Made by a program: the position numbers and the translations under genes | Origin: Stentor coeruleus | Taxonomy: Eukaryota; Ciliophora; Heterotrichea; Heterotrichida; Stentoridae | Reading direction: 5' to 3' | Assembly (NCBI GenBank): GCA_001970955.1 | Contig: MPUH01000591.1 | Coordinates: forward strand, 1 to 44,153 | DNA: 44,153 nt | The notes under the pieces: generated by a model | The model's input: the letters and a program-made list of their open reading frames with translations, nothing else | Told to the model about the DNA's origin: nothing | The model's database searches: none | Shown: piece by piece, positions 1 through 10,038 of the stretch | Layout of the letters: the number at the start of each line of letters is the position of its first letter | Position numbering within the stretch: position 1 is the stretch's first letter

Positions 1-2045
1 AAGAGATTCTAATGAAAACTGTGAGACCCTTCTACAAGGCACCAATTGATCATGGTTTTCTGACATATTGAGGCTATCAATTATCATTTAAGTAAAAAAA
101 CCTATTATAGCATATTCTCGAATTATAAGAATAATGAAAGTATTAACCTATTAAACATGATGAAAAATGTAATTTTTATAGGATGCTAATTTAGATATGC
201 ACGGTTTTTTCATACTGTTATAAGTTTTTTTGTTCAAATATCTTTGCTCAATGCTAGCGATTATTTTATATTTTCCAAAGATAATAAAAAAAAATCATCA
301 TCCTAGTTTTACAATTAAACTATTTCCTAAGCTATACACATCATAAATATCATACTTTTCACAATCAAAAATTACTCTAAGTTTTACTATTCACATAAAA
401 ATATTTTTTTCTTTAAACTAAAACTTGAAAAATTGCCCAGCTATGATCAAAGGTTATGAGCTTTTAATCTAATGATTCTTATATATAAATCATAAAAACG
501 AATATAAAAAATACAGTGTATCAATTCCATAGGTTTAAAACTAAAACATTTTTTGGAGTATATAAAATTATATATAATTTTTTCCAATATCCTATCAAAT
601 TTTTGCAAATATCAATAAATATTATATAATACATTGATATCTAAATAAACATCATAACATATCATTTTATAATATATTTTTTATGCACAAAATATCAAAA
701 ATATATTCAAAGTTACTTATTTTTACTATTTTATATATTAAATCGTATTAGACAAAAACTTTTAAAAAATTATTAAGAGTTTTTACCTAAAAATTTCAAT
801 AGTTCTTATATCAGATCATAGTTCAACCAAATATAGCCTATAACTTTCTATGGCCTTCATTTTTAATAACTATCCCTACTCTTATGTGATTAATATAAAT
901 TGATAATCTTCAGTAGCACTATTATATATATTTTTATATAGAAAAATAAAGTTAAAAAATCTGATACAAAAAATAAAAGAAATCGAATTGCAAGAATATT
1001 ATATACGGATGTTTGGTGTTTGCATAGATTTCAGGTAAGGCTAAAAACATACCGAAACTCACATGGAGATTTTATACTTCTGAGTATAAAGTTAATGCAA
1101 ATACTACTGAATTATTTTGACTATTTCCTAATATCAAATTTTCTTCTTTTTATAAGACTTTACAAGTAAATCAAGCTATAAAGTAGAAGCTCTATCATAG
1201 CCCAGTATTTTTTGCTTGAAAATCTAGATGAGTATATTTACGAATAATTTGGATTTTCGCATTTTCTCAAGCCAAATACCGTAACTATTTTTAGAAGGAA
1301 AGAAAGAAACCTGGAGGTGCTGTGTATTGATTTAAGATAAAAATTTTACCGAGTTACTAAAACTTTGGATTATAAATGCTGGGGGTGATCCTTGAATTTG
1401 GTATAGGGACAGAATATACCCATTATCATTTGTAGCTTGTTACTCTTTAAATTATATACCCATTTCAAAGAGATGTTGTTTAAGTTATTGTAGATGACTG
1501 GAGGTATAGGTTTTTATGGAGGACTAGGAGTTATATTAATAATATTATTTACTTAAAAGTGTATTATGAATTTAGATTTTTACTTGCTGGCTAGGTATTA
1601 TAGGCTTGAAATCATATATTTTGAGATTATATAATTGTATTTTACATAAAAACTGCACGAATAATTTACAACTTTTACTATATTTATTATTATAAACCAA
1701 AACTTTTTCATCTCAACAATTGCAATAATTCCATTTACTTTAGCCAATCTTTTCTCTACTAAATCCCATTTCATAACAAAAAACTACATCATCACCTATA
1801 AAATGAACTCTAATAAAAACATAACAACAACCCTAATCAATAAACCCCAACAAAATTTTCAACTTAAAATTTCCTTCATTTCAAATCTTATAATCAAAAT
1901 AAACATCTGCATATCCAAAACATCAAAAATCCCTATAAATTAAACCCATCCTTAAATTTCTTTAAATTCTTATCCAAACCTCATAACACTCTTCAACACA
2001 CTTTATATAATTTTTTTACTTTAATACTCAAAAAATATAAAATAC
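1..2045. other. Gene-free, AT-rich left end
   Basis: No open frame or recognisable RNA gene is visible in either strand. Positions 1-1000 are extremely AT-rich. About 1300-1560 is richer in G than C on the plus strand, and about 1680-2045 is richer in C than G. That is the pattern seen elsewhere in the window between two convergent genes, so a plus-strand gene or relic may once have ended near 1250-1300, but no protein match could be recognised there. Confidence 0.5.
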
Positions 2046-2621
2046 CTAAAATAAAGCACATTTGCATGTTGTCTGATTATTTTCTTCCTCAGTCATCAAC
2101 CTGCACATTTCTCCTTCAATGTTTTTCAACTTACAATGCAATTCTGACTCTTCTTCTTCAACTGTTATCAGCTCATCACGACTTCTTTCAAGTTTTTTTA
2201 TTTCATATCTATACATAGAATGTAACATGTTTATTTGTTTAAGTAAAGCATCTGCTTCTATTTTATCTTTTTCGTATATAGAAAAGTGTTTATTTTCCAA
2301 ATCTATAGCTGCCTCTTTAATCCCATCAAGTTCAGTCAAGGAAGATTTTAAAAAATCATAAGACTGGCTTATAAGATTATCATTAAAGTATAAAAAAGTG
2401 GATAATCTAGCATTAAGAACATCAAAAAGTTCTTTGTTTTTATTTTTTATATTTTGAACGTCTATAGAATCTGCGCTTGAACCATTACTTGGAATGCTTA
2501 CTTCAATACTTTCTATGCTACTGTAGAGAGATTCAGCTAAGTTCATTGAACTTCTTGAGTTTAGTTCTATTGATGGGATTGGGATATGAAGATTGTTGGT
2601 TTTTTTTAGGTTTGTGTCCAT
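2046..2621 (-). CDS. Small coiled-coil protein with C-terminal CaaX box
   Basis: This is an uninterrupted 191-residue frame with an ATG start and a TAG stop. The first 55 residues are polar and Ser/Ile-rich. From about residue 60 to 180 the protein is rich in Leu, Glu, Lys and Ile with long charged runs, as expected for a helical coiled coil (for example near LLKQINMLHSMYRYEIKKLE). It ends TCKCALF, where CALF fits a CaaX prenylation box and the cysteine two residues before it could be palmitoylated, so a membrane-anchored adaptor is a reasonable inference. I recognise no named family. The 3' flank on the sense strand is G-rich and the 5' flank C-rich, like the other genes here, which supports the strand call. 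There is no evidence of an intron. Confidence 0.75.
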   Translation of the reverse strand: MDTNLKKTNNLHIPIPSIELNSRSSMNLAESLYSSIESIEVSIPSNGSSADSIDVQNIKNKNKELFDVLNARLSTFLYFNDNLISQSYDFLKSSLTELDGIKEAAIDLENKHFSIYEKDKIEADALLKQINMLHSMYRYEIKKLERSRDELITVEEEESELHCKLKNIEGEMCRLMTEEENNQTTCKCALF

Positions 2622-3656
2622 AATTATTAGAAGTGAATATGTTTATTGTTTTAATAGGAAGTAATTGAATATTTTGGATATAGATTTTAAGTTTTTTTTT
2701 GAAAGGATTGAGGGTGTTTGTAATGAGCGTTTAATGAGATTTGAGGTGATAAAAGATTTTATTTGTAGAGTGTGTGTAGGATTAAGATTGTATGATGAAA
2801 AATAGGAAATAGAAGGAAGGCATTTTTTATTTTTAAGGTGTTAGGATTGAGATTATGAAAGTTTTGGAGTTACATTGTGTATTTTGATAGGGTTATGGTT
2901 AGAAATTATTGTTTTTTTAGTTTTGTTGGGATTAAAAAATAAAATAATAATGCATGTTTGGCTTATTTTTTTGAATGCGAGAGTTTTATAATGGAAATAT
3001 TATGCTTGTTGGGTTTTAGAGGGAAAATTGAATAATTTTTAAAAGAAAGCCATTAAGCTCAATACAGAAAAATGAAATTCTATTGCCTGAAACTTGATAA
3101 AAGGAATTACAAATCAAAGAAGAAACTTTAAAATCTGCATTTAATGCCTCTTTATTTTCCTTAAAATATTCCCAAAACTCTCTATGGAAAATCATACAAT
3201 AAAACACCACCCAAACTTTTAACCAACTCATATCATATCTACCTCTCAAGCATCTTATCTAAGTAGTAAGAATTGATAACTGGAAAAAATTACTTAAACA
3301 AGTCAGACTATAACCTATTATTAGCTTTTACAATCATGATTTGCAATTACTGACAATTTTACCTTCCCCATAGCTTTTCTTAGATAAAAACGATGGTCTA
3401 CTTATTTAAAACTCACTAATATCATTTTTAGCTCGTTTTTCAAAAAAAACTACTTCAAATTAGGACAAATTTCCTTAAATAATTATTTATTAAAATCCTT
3501 TTTTCACGATTTGATTATCGAAGTTAGTTTATTAATTCTTCCAATTGTTTCATTCAAATCCTTTAAGCTCTTACATTAAAATATCCTATTCTGATAGTTT
3601 CCCGCTTAATAAATTCCATATTTGCATTAGACTTTAAGTATATGTAAACATCAGAA
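2622..3656. other. Divergent intergenic region
   Basis: This lies between a minus-strand gene and a plus-strand gene, so it should hold both promoters. The plus strand is G-rich from about 2622 to 3030 and C-rich from about 3170 to 3600, matching the 5' flank signature of each neighbour. No TATA box or other element stands out from the AT-rich background. One doubtful small ORF lies inside it. Confidence 0.5.
3016..3249 (-). CDS. Doubtful small ORF
   Basis: A 77-codon open frame without a convincing ATG at its 5' end; the first internal ATG would give a protein starting MSWLKVWVVF of about 71 residues. It contains a hydrophobic aromatic N-terminal stretch and nothing I recognise. A 16-nt GTA...GAG string just upstream could be an intron that would add MLES, but it lacks the pyrimidine before AG seen in most introns here. 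It lies in C-rich sequence that is otherwise the 5' flank of the next plus-strand gene, which argues against it. It may be a chance ORF. Confidence 0.2.
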   Translation of the reverse strand: MRGRYDMSWLKVWVVFYCMIFHREFWEYFKENKEALNADFKVSSLICNSFYQVSGNRISFFCIELNGFLLKIIQFSL

Positions 3657-6600
3657 ATGGAAAACCAGCAGGAAAAAAACCAGGTCGATGACTTAAAGTA
3701 TAAAGATTGCATAGAAGAAGATTTTTTTTACGATTTTCATGATATACAAAATGTTGATCATATTCAAGAAGATTCTAAAACATATAATTCTTACAAGAAT
3801 TCTGATGAGTTAATACAAATTGATTATAGAAAATGCCAAAAGTGTATGAATGACTACGACTTAGGCAAAAGAAAACCTATCGAAATCTGTTGTAAAACAT
3901 TTTGTTATAGTTGCATTTTCTGTTATATAGAAATCCACAGATCTTTATGTGAATATCATACCATGCCTGATATAAATCTTCTTAAACCAAACTACAGTAT
4001 ACTAGAAACCCTAAAAAAAAACAATGAACTATCCTATAAAAGCACAAAAATTATAAAACTCAAACCTGGGAAAATAACCAAAACACAAATCGGGACTTGT
4101 GATTCATGCCAATTACAAGACAACGAGCTTTTAAAACTCCCAAAAATGAAAAAAGGCATCTGTTGCAAATGTCAAGTTTGGTTTGTTGGACACAAAACCC
4201 TTATAAAAGATTTTAAATGTGTGAATTCTCATACAATAATAGAAACAACTGATAATATTGTAGCAAATCCTAAAATATGCTGTATTTGTGGGTATTTTCC
4301 TGGAATAAAAGCTCATTGTTATAAATGTGATGTGCATATTTGTGTTAAATGTACTGAAAGTATAAAAATTATTATAGAAAACTCAAGTTATTTGAATTGT
4401 AAATGTGGATATGAGATAACATGGAAGTATTATAAAAAGCTTAAAAACTGTGGGGTTTGTTTGAGGAGTATAGGGAATTTAGGGGTTTTTGAATGTGGAA
4501 AGTGTGAAAGGGGATATTGTTATAGATGTATTGGGCAAATAAATAATGAAATGTATTGTGATAGATGCTTTGATGTATTAGGATTTGAGGTATTACCTAT
4601 AACTATTGGTTGTCGGCATATGTTTTGTGTTAGCTGTATAGAAGAAATTGTCGATAAGCAACAAAATGTTGTTGTATGCCCAATAGACAAGTTTATAACC
4701 CAATATTTTAATGGTATAAAAGGGAATAAAGATTTAGGTTCGGTAAGAGAACTTGTTTGTCAAGAAGAACATGTGTTGATAAACCCTAAAAACATCAGAA
4801 AAACTTGTGACTTGTGTTTAAGTGCAAATTCAAATATTATATGGCCTTGTGAAAACTGTTATTTTCTTATTTGTGACCTTTGCAAACAATGGCAAGATAA
4901 AACTTATATGGTCAGAGAAATTAAAATCAAATGTCCACAAGGGCATTTTTTTCGAGAAATTCCTTTTATTCCTTCTGATGAAACTCAGATTACTGATAAA
5001 TGTTTTTATTGTGATAAGGGGGTAAAATGTTCATATAAATATTGTTATATTTGCAAAATTATTATGTGTGTATATTGTCATACTTTTTTTGAAAACTATA
5101 GAAATCCTAGTTGTAATCTCAAATGTTTATGTGGGAAAAAATCAATATGGTCATCTCGTATTGTAGAGGTTAAGTGTTTTTTATGTTTAAAGATAAATGA
5201 TATTGGGTGTTTTTATTGTAAATATTGTAAAAAAGCTATATGTTTTTTATGCTTTCAAGGACTTGAAGGAGTTTGTTGTAAAGTTTGTGGTTTGAATTTT
5301 GTTGAAAGTGAAGATATATGGGATATTCAGACTTGTGGGTGTTTTTATTGCTCACTTTGTGTAGATGACCTTATTCAAAACTTACAAAAATTCTGCCTTT
5401 TCCATTCTGAGATTGCTTTAAAAAACCCTAATTCCCAGTTGGAAATGATAGAGAATGCTGAAAACTCTGATGATATCATTGGGCTTTATGTTCCTGAATG
5501 CGAATATCATTTATTTAGTAAAGACTACCAGTCTGATATTACATGTGATTATTGTTTACAATCAAAAAAAAATTTATGGAAATGTGAAAAATGTAATATT
5601 TTAGTCTGTTTCGATTGTAAAGAATGGCATGAAAGCTCAACATTGCTTACTCAATCAATATTTGTATGTGTTAAAGGGCATTCATTAAGAAAAACTCATA
5701 ATGCTGAAAAATATTATAACCGGAATAATAAATATTTATGTGATGGGTGTTTAGAAAAAAAATCAGGAAAAAGCGCTCATTGTCATATTTGCAAAGTTGA
5801 TTATTGCAATACCTGCTGCAAATTTATTGAAACTTTAACTGCATCTTTACCTTTTTTAGTATCAAGAAATGGTGGAAAAATAGTTTGGAAACCGAAGAAA
5901 AAGGTTAATAAGTGCTCGATATGTAATAAAAACTACAAGAAAATTGGGAGTTTTTTATGTGTGAAGTCTTGGGAGAAATACTGTATTAAATGTGTTCTAA
6001 AGATGTGTAAAGCTCAATGTTATTTATGCGGAACTGACTTCTTTAGTAATTTTTTGGTACCTATGTGCTTAACTGATATGAAATTAATATGCATATCATG
6101 TATTGAATTAAATTGCTTAAACTCACAAACTTTTGCAAGAAATGAATTTAACATAGAAAGTCCTTTAAGATCTATAAATCTCATACCTCCTAAAGATATC
6201 AACAAAATAAAGCCTATATGTAAACAGCATAACTATCAAACATTAACAAAATCAAGAATAAAATGTGAAGTTTGTAGAAAAAAAAATCAAATCCTAAACA
6301 TGTGTATTGAATGCGAAGAATTATCATGTCAAACTTGTGCTGAGTGGGTAATGAAAACTGATATTTCTGCAAAAAAAGATATAAAATGCAGTAAAGGGCA
6401 TTTTTTAAGAAAATTTATAATAAAAGATGATGCGGCTATGTTAAAATGTGCAGCTTGTGGGGATAAAAATTATACTAAAGTGAGGTATTGTTTACAATGC
6501 GATTTTTGTTGGTGTTTGGATTGTTTAAAAAATTTAGCGAAAAAACTGAAGAATTATAGTTTGATTGCTTGTGAGTGTGGGGGGAATCTTATATGGAGAT

Positions 6601-6716
6601 CTGATAAAATATGCAGAGGGTGTTCTGAGTGTTTCCAGACTAGTATGAAACCAGGAAGTTTTTTGTGTGTGGTTTGCGAACAGATGAAATGCTTTAGATG
6701 TGTTAAAAATGCGTAA
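3657..6716 (+). CDS. Large cysteine-rich zinc-binding protein built of four long repeats
   Basis: The 1019-residue intact frame starts with an acidic, Asp/Tyr-rich segment (residues 1-57) and is then saturated with CxxC pairs to its last residues. A RING-like cluster lies at about 60-98 (CQKC ... CCKTFCYSC). The rest resolves into four tandem units of about 240-270 residues starting near residues 98, 368, 615 and 855, each opening with a Cys/His pair such as CQEEH, CEYH or CKQH. Each unit then carries a CDxC pair, a C-x2-C-E-W/Q-W segment, a C-x2-GHxxR motif, two more CxxC pairs, a CxCGxxxxW motif and further CxxC pairs. The fourth unit stops early. Zinc binding follows from the spacing; RING/B-box/PHD-like cross-brace folds are an inference and E3 ligase activity is possible but not shown. 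There is no membrane segment or signal peptide. I cannot assign a named family. Confidence 0.85.
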   Translation: MENQQEKNQVDDLKYKDCIEEDFFYDFHDIQNVDHIQEDSKTYNSYKNSDELIQIDYRKCQKCMNDYDLGKRKPIEICCKTFCYSCIFCYIEIHRSLCEYHTMPDINLLKPNYSILETLKKNNELSYKSTKIIKLKPGKITKTQIGTCDSCQLQDNELLKLPKMKKGICCKCQVWFVGHKTLIKDFKCVNSHTIIETTDNIVANPKICCICGYFPGIKAHCYKCDVHICVKCTESIKIIIENSSYLNCKCGYEITWKYYKKLKNCGVCLRSIGNLGVFECGKCERGYCYRCIGQINNEMYCDRCFDVLGFEVLPITIGCRHMFCVSCIEEIVDKQQNVVVCPIDKFITQYFNGIKGNKDLGSVRELVCQEEHVLINPKNIRKTCDLCLSANSNIIWPCENCYFLICDLCKQWQDKTYMVREIKIKCPQGHFFREIPFIPSDETQITDKCFYCDKGVKCSYKYCYICKIIMCVYCHTFFENYRNPSCNLKCLCGKKSIWSSRIVEVKCFLCLKINDIGCFYCKYCKKAICFLCFQGLEGVCCKVCGLNFVESEDIWDIQTCGCFYCSLCVDDLIQNLQKFCLFHSEIALKNPNSQLEMIENAENSDDIIGLYVPECEYHLFSKDYQSDITCDYCLQSKKNLWKCEKCNILVCFDCKEWHESSTLLTQSIFVCVKGHSLRKTHNAEKYYNRNNKYLCDGCLEKKSGKSAHCHICKVDYCNTCCKFIETLTASLPFLVSRNGGKIVWKPKKKVNKCSICNKNYKKIGSFLCVKSWEKYCIKCVLKMCKAQCYLCGTDFFSNFLVPMCLTDMKLICISCIELNCLNSQTFARNEFNIESPLRSINLIPPKDINKIKPICKQHNYQTLTKSRIKCEVCRKKNQILNMCIECEELSCQTCAEWVMKTDISAKKDIKCSKGHFLRKFIIKDDAAMLKCAACGDKNYTKVRYCLQCDFCWCLDCLKNLAKKLKNYSLIACECGGNLIWRSDKICRGCSECFQTSMKPGSFLCVVCEQMKCFRCVKNA

Positions 6717-7199
6717 GATCTTTGAGTTTTACTAGTAATTATATTATTATTTTAGTGAATGTTGAGTAGTAATGATATTGAAGATATTTTTATGATTTAA
6801 ATAATAATACTGATATGAATACATTTTTTTTCTTTTAAAATATTTGCTATGGATATTGTTTAAATTTATAAAATTTTTTAACATAAATATGTTAGATGCT
6901 TGTGAATTCATAGCAAAAAAAAGTTTTCATGAGCAAACTATGAATGATCTTAATGATTAAATAATGTGACTCGGACTTTGATTTAAATTAGTCTTATCAG
7001 AATTCTATCAGTTAAATTTAGTATTAACAAATATAGTTCTATGCAATCTAAATCAATAACGAGGTTCATATCTTTGAGTAATAATAGATATTGAGTTTTG
7101 ATTAGTAAGACTTTTAGAAAAAGAGCTTTTATTTCAAAGAAGATTATAATTTTAAAACCTGATTTCTCTGTAGTCTAGACTATCCCAAACACAAGTTTT
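6717..7199. other. Intergenic, AT-rich
   Basis: No gene is seen. The sequence follows the 3' end of the zinc protein gene and leads into decayed EF-hand coding sequence. Nothing resembling a terminator or RNA gene was recognised. Confidence 0.5.
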
Positions 7200-8132
7200 T
7201 TGGCTGGGGAGAAATTTAGTGATTTCTTGAGGAAAAATAACAAAATAACTTTTACAAAAATCTTGATGTCTTTCTAAGAAAAGGTGATGTTGATGGAGAT
7301 AAAAGGTTGCCTTTTCTGATTTTTTTGACTTTTTATAGACCTCAGAACCTATGCTTTGTTGCTGAGGAAATCTTCAGAAAGGTCAAGTCCACAAACAAAC
7401 TCTTCACTTTTAAGAAAGTAGGAAGCCCAAATAGAGCAATGCAAGTTCATCCTTTGTGACAAATAAGAGTTCGATATGAAAAATTTATATAAAATCCTCA
7501 GTCTTGATTTTAAGTGAAGAAAGTGAGGTTGTTATTATTTTTCAACAATTAATTTAGAACATGATTTAAACGACGCAAAAATATGTGGGCTTTTATAGTA
7601 GTTTCAATTTACTATATGCACTTCAGATATTTGATATTAACAACACTGGGTATGTTGGGAAATTTTACCTTAAAGACATTTTAACTTCTCTTGGTATTAG
7701 ACTTTTTTATGAAGAAATCAATACGCTATATAAACATTACTGATCTTTAAACAATATAAAATTGACTTACAGTAATTTTTCTATGATTTTTGCATCTAAA
7801 AAACTTAACTATTTTAAGATTCTTAGTAATATGGCTTCTTATAATATTTTATGGGCTGAAAGAAGAGTTTTTTACAGATGCAATTTATTAACCTACTAGG
7901 GGTTGTAAAACTATATTAAATAGCGAAAATGCTGCTAAGGATCTTAGACATAGACTTGCTAGAAAATCAATTTTTGCATAAATCAAAATAGGAATTTTTG
8001 GGATTTCAATGCTTATTAGATCAGTATGAAATTTTTGCCACAGCTAAAGATATGGAAAGTTTTATTGATCGAAATGATAAAGACAAAGAGGATAGGGTTT
8101 CAAAATACGAATTCTTGATGAAGTCACACTGA
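7200..8132 (+). pseudogene. Decayed EF-hand (calcium-binding) protein gene
   Basis: Short stretches of EF-hand-like protein can be read in all three plus-strand frames, interrupted by stops and frameshifts. They are a loop DVDGDKRL at 7284, preceded by a segment like FSDFLRKNNKITFTKIL in another frame; a loop DINNTGYVG at 7633 followed by LKDILTSLGI; a LNNIKLTYSNF stretch after a TGA; a helical segment AAKDLRHRLARKS near 7931; and a loop DRNDKDKEDRVSKYEFL at 8067 ending in TGA at 8130. The order loop-helix-loop-helix is that of a multi-EF-hand protein of calmodulin or calcyphosin type. I tested 15- and 16-nt introns around the breaks and none restores the frame. The left limit is approximate. 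It is best read as a gene relic; a badly mis-assembled live gene is the alternative. Confidence 0.6.
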
Positions 8133-8223
8133 AATCCCTTTAAAAATATTAGTTAGTTTATTTATTTATTAAAGTTATTAGCTTTATAAATTTATTTTCA
8201 TAGAGTCAAAATACATAAATTGC

Positions 8224-8748
8224 ATGCGCTTTTTAAATAGCTTACAGATATTTTCTAGTAATATGGAAGATCATCTTAATTTTAGTTTCTCAGAAAACAT
8301 ATCGTCTTTTAAGCTTGAAGACTTTGAATCATTTGAAACTTATAATGAAATACCAATCCAATTTGATATAGGCAAGGATTTTTTTGAAAATGATCATCAA
8401 GAAAAAACTAAAAAGAAAAAAAAGATAAAACTTGTAGGATGCAACTGTATGAAAACCAAATGCTTAAAACTCTATTGTGAGTGCTTTGCTAATAAAATGT
8501 ATTGCAAAAAAGCGTGTAAGTGTCGCAACTGTAACAATTGCGCTAATTATGATGATAGAGATAAAGCTGTTGTTGAAGCTTTCGAGAGGAATTCTGCTGC
8601 TTTTGAGCATAGTAGGTATACATGCACCCGTGGCTGCAATTGTAAATTTTCTGAATGCAAAAAAAAATACTGTTCTTGTTTTCTTAATGGGATTTCATGC
8701 ACTGCAGTATGTACGTGTGAGAACTGCAAAAATATCAAGATAAGGTAA
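8224..8748 (+). CDS. Tesmin/TSO1/LIN54-type CXC-domain DNA-binding protein
   Basis: The 174-residue protein has an acidic N-terminal part (to about residue 60), a Lys-rich stretch (61-69) and a CRC domain filling 72-170. The first CXC repeat begins GCNCMKTKCLKLYCECF and the second GCNCKFSECKKKYCSCF, each followed by the spaced cysteines of the family. The two tyrosines that in LIN54 enter the DNA minor groove are present (Tyr84, Tyr149). The linker RNPxAF of the family appears as RNSAAF, with Ser for Pro. CRC proteins bind CHR-type promoter elements and act in cell-cycle transcription in DREAM/MuvB-like complexes. This one is little more than the DNA-binding domain. The track start gives MRFLNS; ATG at 8263 (MEDHLNF) is an equally good or better start because the first 13 residues look untypical. 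Confidence 0.85.
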   Translation: MRFLNSLQIFSSNMEDHLNFSFSENISSFKLEDFESFETYNEIPIQFDIGKDFFENDHQEKTKKKKKIKLVGCNCMKTKCLKLYCECFANKMYCKKACKCRNCNNCANYDDRDKAVVEAFERNSAAFEHSRYTCTRGCNCKFSECKKKYCSCFLNGISCTAVCTCENCKNIKIR

Positions 8749-10038
8749 AATAGACTGATTTTATTAGAAGGAGAGTTTTGGTATAGGAAGTGGATATTTT
8801 ATTTTTTATTTTTCATATATGCCATTTTTAGATAATAATTAAATTAAGGCAGTGCAACTGAATAATTGATTAGTTTAAGGTTCTATTTGTATTGCACTTA
8901 GATTCTTTCTATGAATTTTGCAGTTTTTTTCTTGATAAGTTGAAAATAAGTTTCTTTAAAAGGACCCCAATTTTAATAAATGCCTTATAATATTTGTATG
9001 CATATAAAAATTGAAGTGTTTAATTAAAGTAAAGTTACTTTTCGGAATTTAATCCAAATAATTAAACTTTGTCAATTCTTAGAAATCCTAATCTATAATA
9101 TAAGATTTAATATATTATTATAGCAAAAATTCACATTCTTATTTATAAAAACTTACTCATAACTTATAGTAGTTAATAATTTTATTCTACCCTCTAATTA
9201 CTTTATGAAATATTCTGTTTTCAAAGATTTGATTCATAATTTCTCTAATCATTCATCCTCATCACTACAAGTTCTATGAAAAAATATTTTCTATTCTATA
9301 ATTAGTTGTCCATTTTGAGAAGCTGTATAAATAAAAGATCTCTTACTAGTATTATCTAAATATCATTTAAATACCATAAGCAACTCTTTCAAAACTCATA
9401 ATAATAATAATAAAAAAAAAACCTTCTGAGAAATTTCTTGCCTTCATATTTTCTCATGTAAAAAATTTAGAAATGCCTTATCAAATGATATCTGATATCA
9501 TCCCACATTTAATTTCTAAGATCTTTTCTTTAAGTATTTTGTTTTATAATCAATCTAAACTAGCTATCTTTAGACTATATAATCAACTTAAAATATTCTT
9601 TTATCATACAAAAGATTAAATTATTCAAATAGACTTTTCAAATAACTTTTTTTCTATTGAAATATTATAATTTATATTCAATATTCTAATAATGCTTTCC
9701 GAGATCTTGGATTCTTAATATTTATAATAATTTTCCATATAAAATAGACTCTCCACAGCAGGTAGTGTATAGAGAAATAATACTTTCAGGTCAAGCCTCA
9801 TGTAAAATCCCTTCAAACAGCATCAAAAACACCAAACACTAAAATGTTTTAAAATTTCAGTAGCCCAAAAAATAGAAATTTACAAGATTACAATTCCTAG
9901 ACAATAAAACCCTAGTCTTAAATAACTATAAAAATCCTTAAGTATAAAAAAATATGAATACTCACATATTATCTTATGCAATTCAAAAAAGTCATTTTCT
10001 GTTAATCCTCACAAATTCAATCGTTATATAAACAATTA
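8749..10038. other. Intergenic between two plus-strand genes
   Basis: No gene or relic was recognised in 1290 bases. The first part is G-rich on the plus strand (3' flank type) and the second, from about 9180, is C-rich (5' flank type). A long A/T-rich middle includes homopolymer and AATAAT runs near 9400. No RNA gene was seen. Confidence 0.5.

Noticed and set aside
1300..1560. A possible decayed gene in the G-rich stretch
   Set aside because: Fragments could be translated but none matched a recognisable protein.
3234..3249. 16-nt intron GTAGATATGATATGAG upstream of the doubtful ORF
   Set aside because: It has A at position 10 but ends GAG, and neither the ORF nor the joined product is recognisable.
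6708..6740. A tiny intron at the end of the zinc protein gene (GTAAGATCTTTGAG)
   Set aside because: It is 14 nt, lacks the A at position 10 and gives no recognisable extension.
8477..8743. Overlapping frames inside the CXC gene
   Set aside because: These are shadows of the real frame; only the 174-residue frame has conserved domain motifs.
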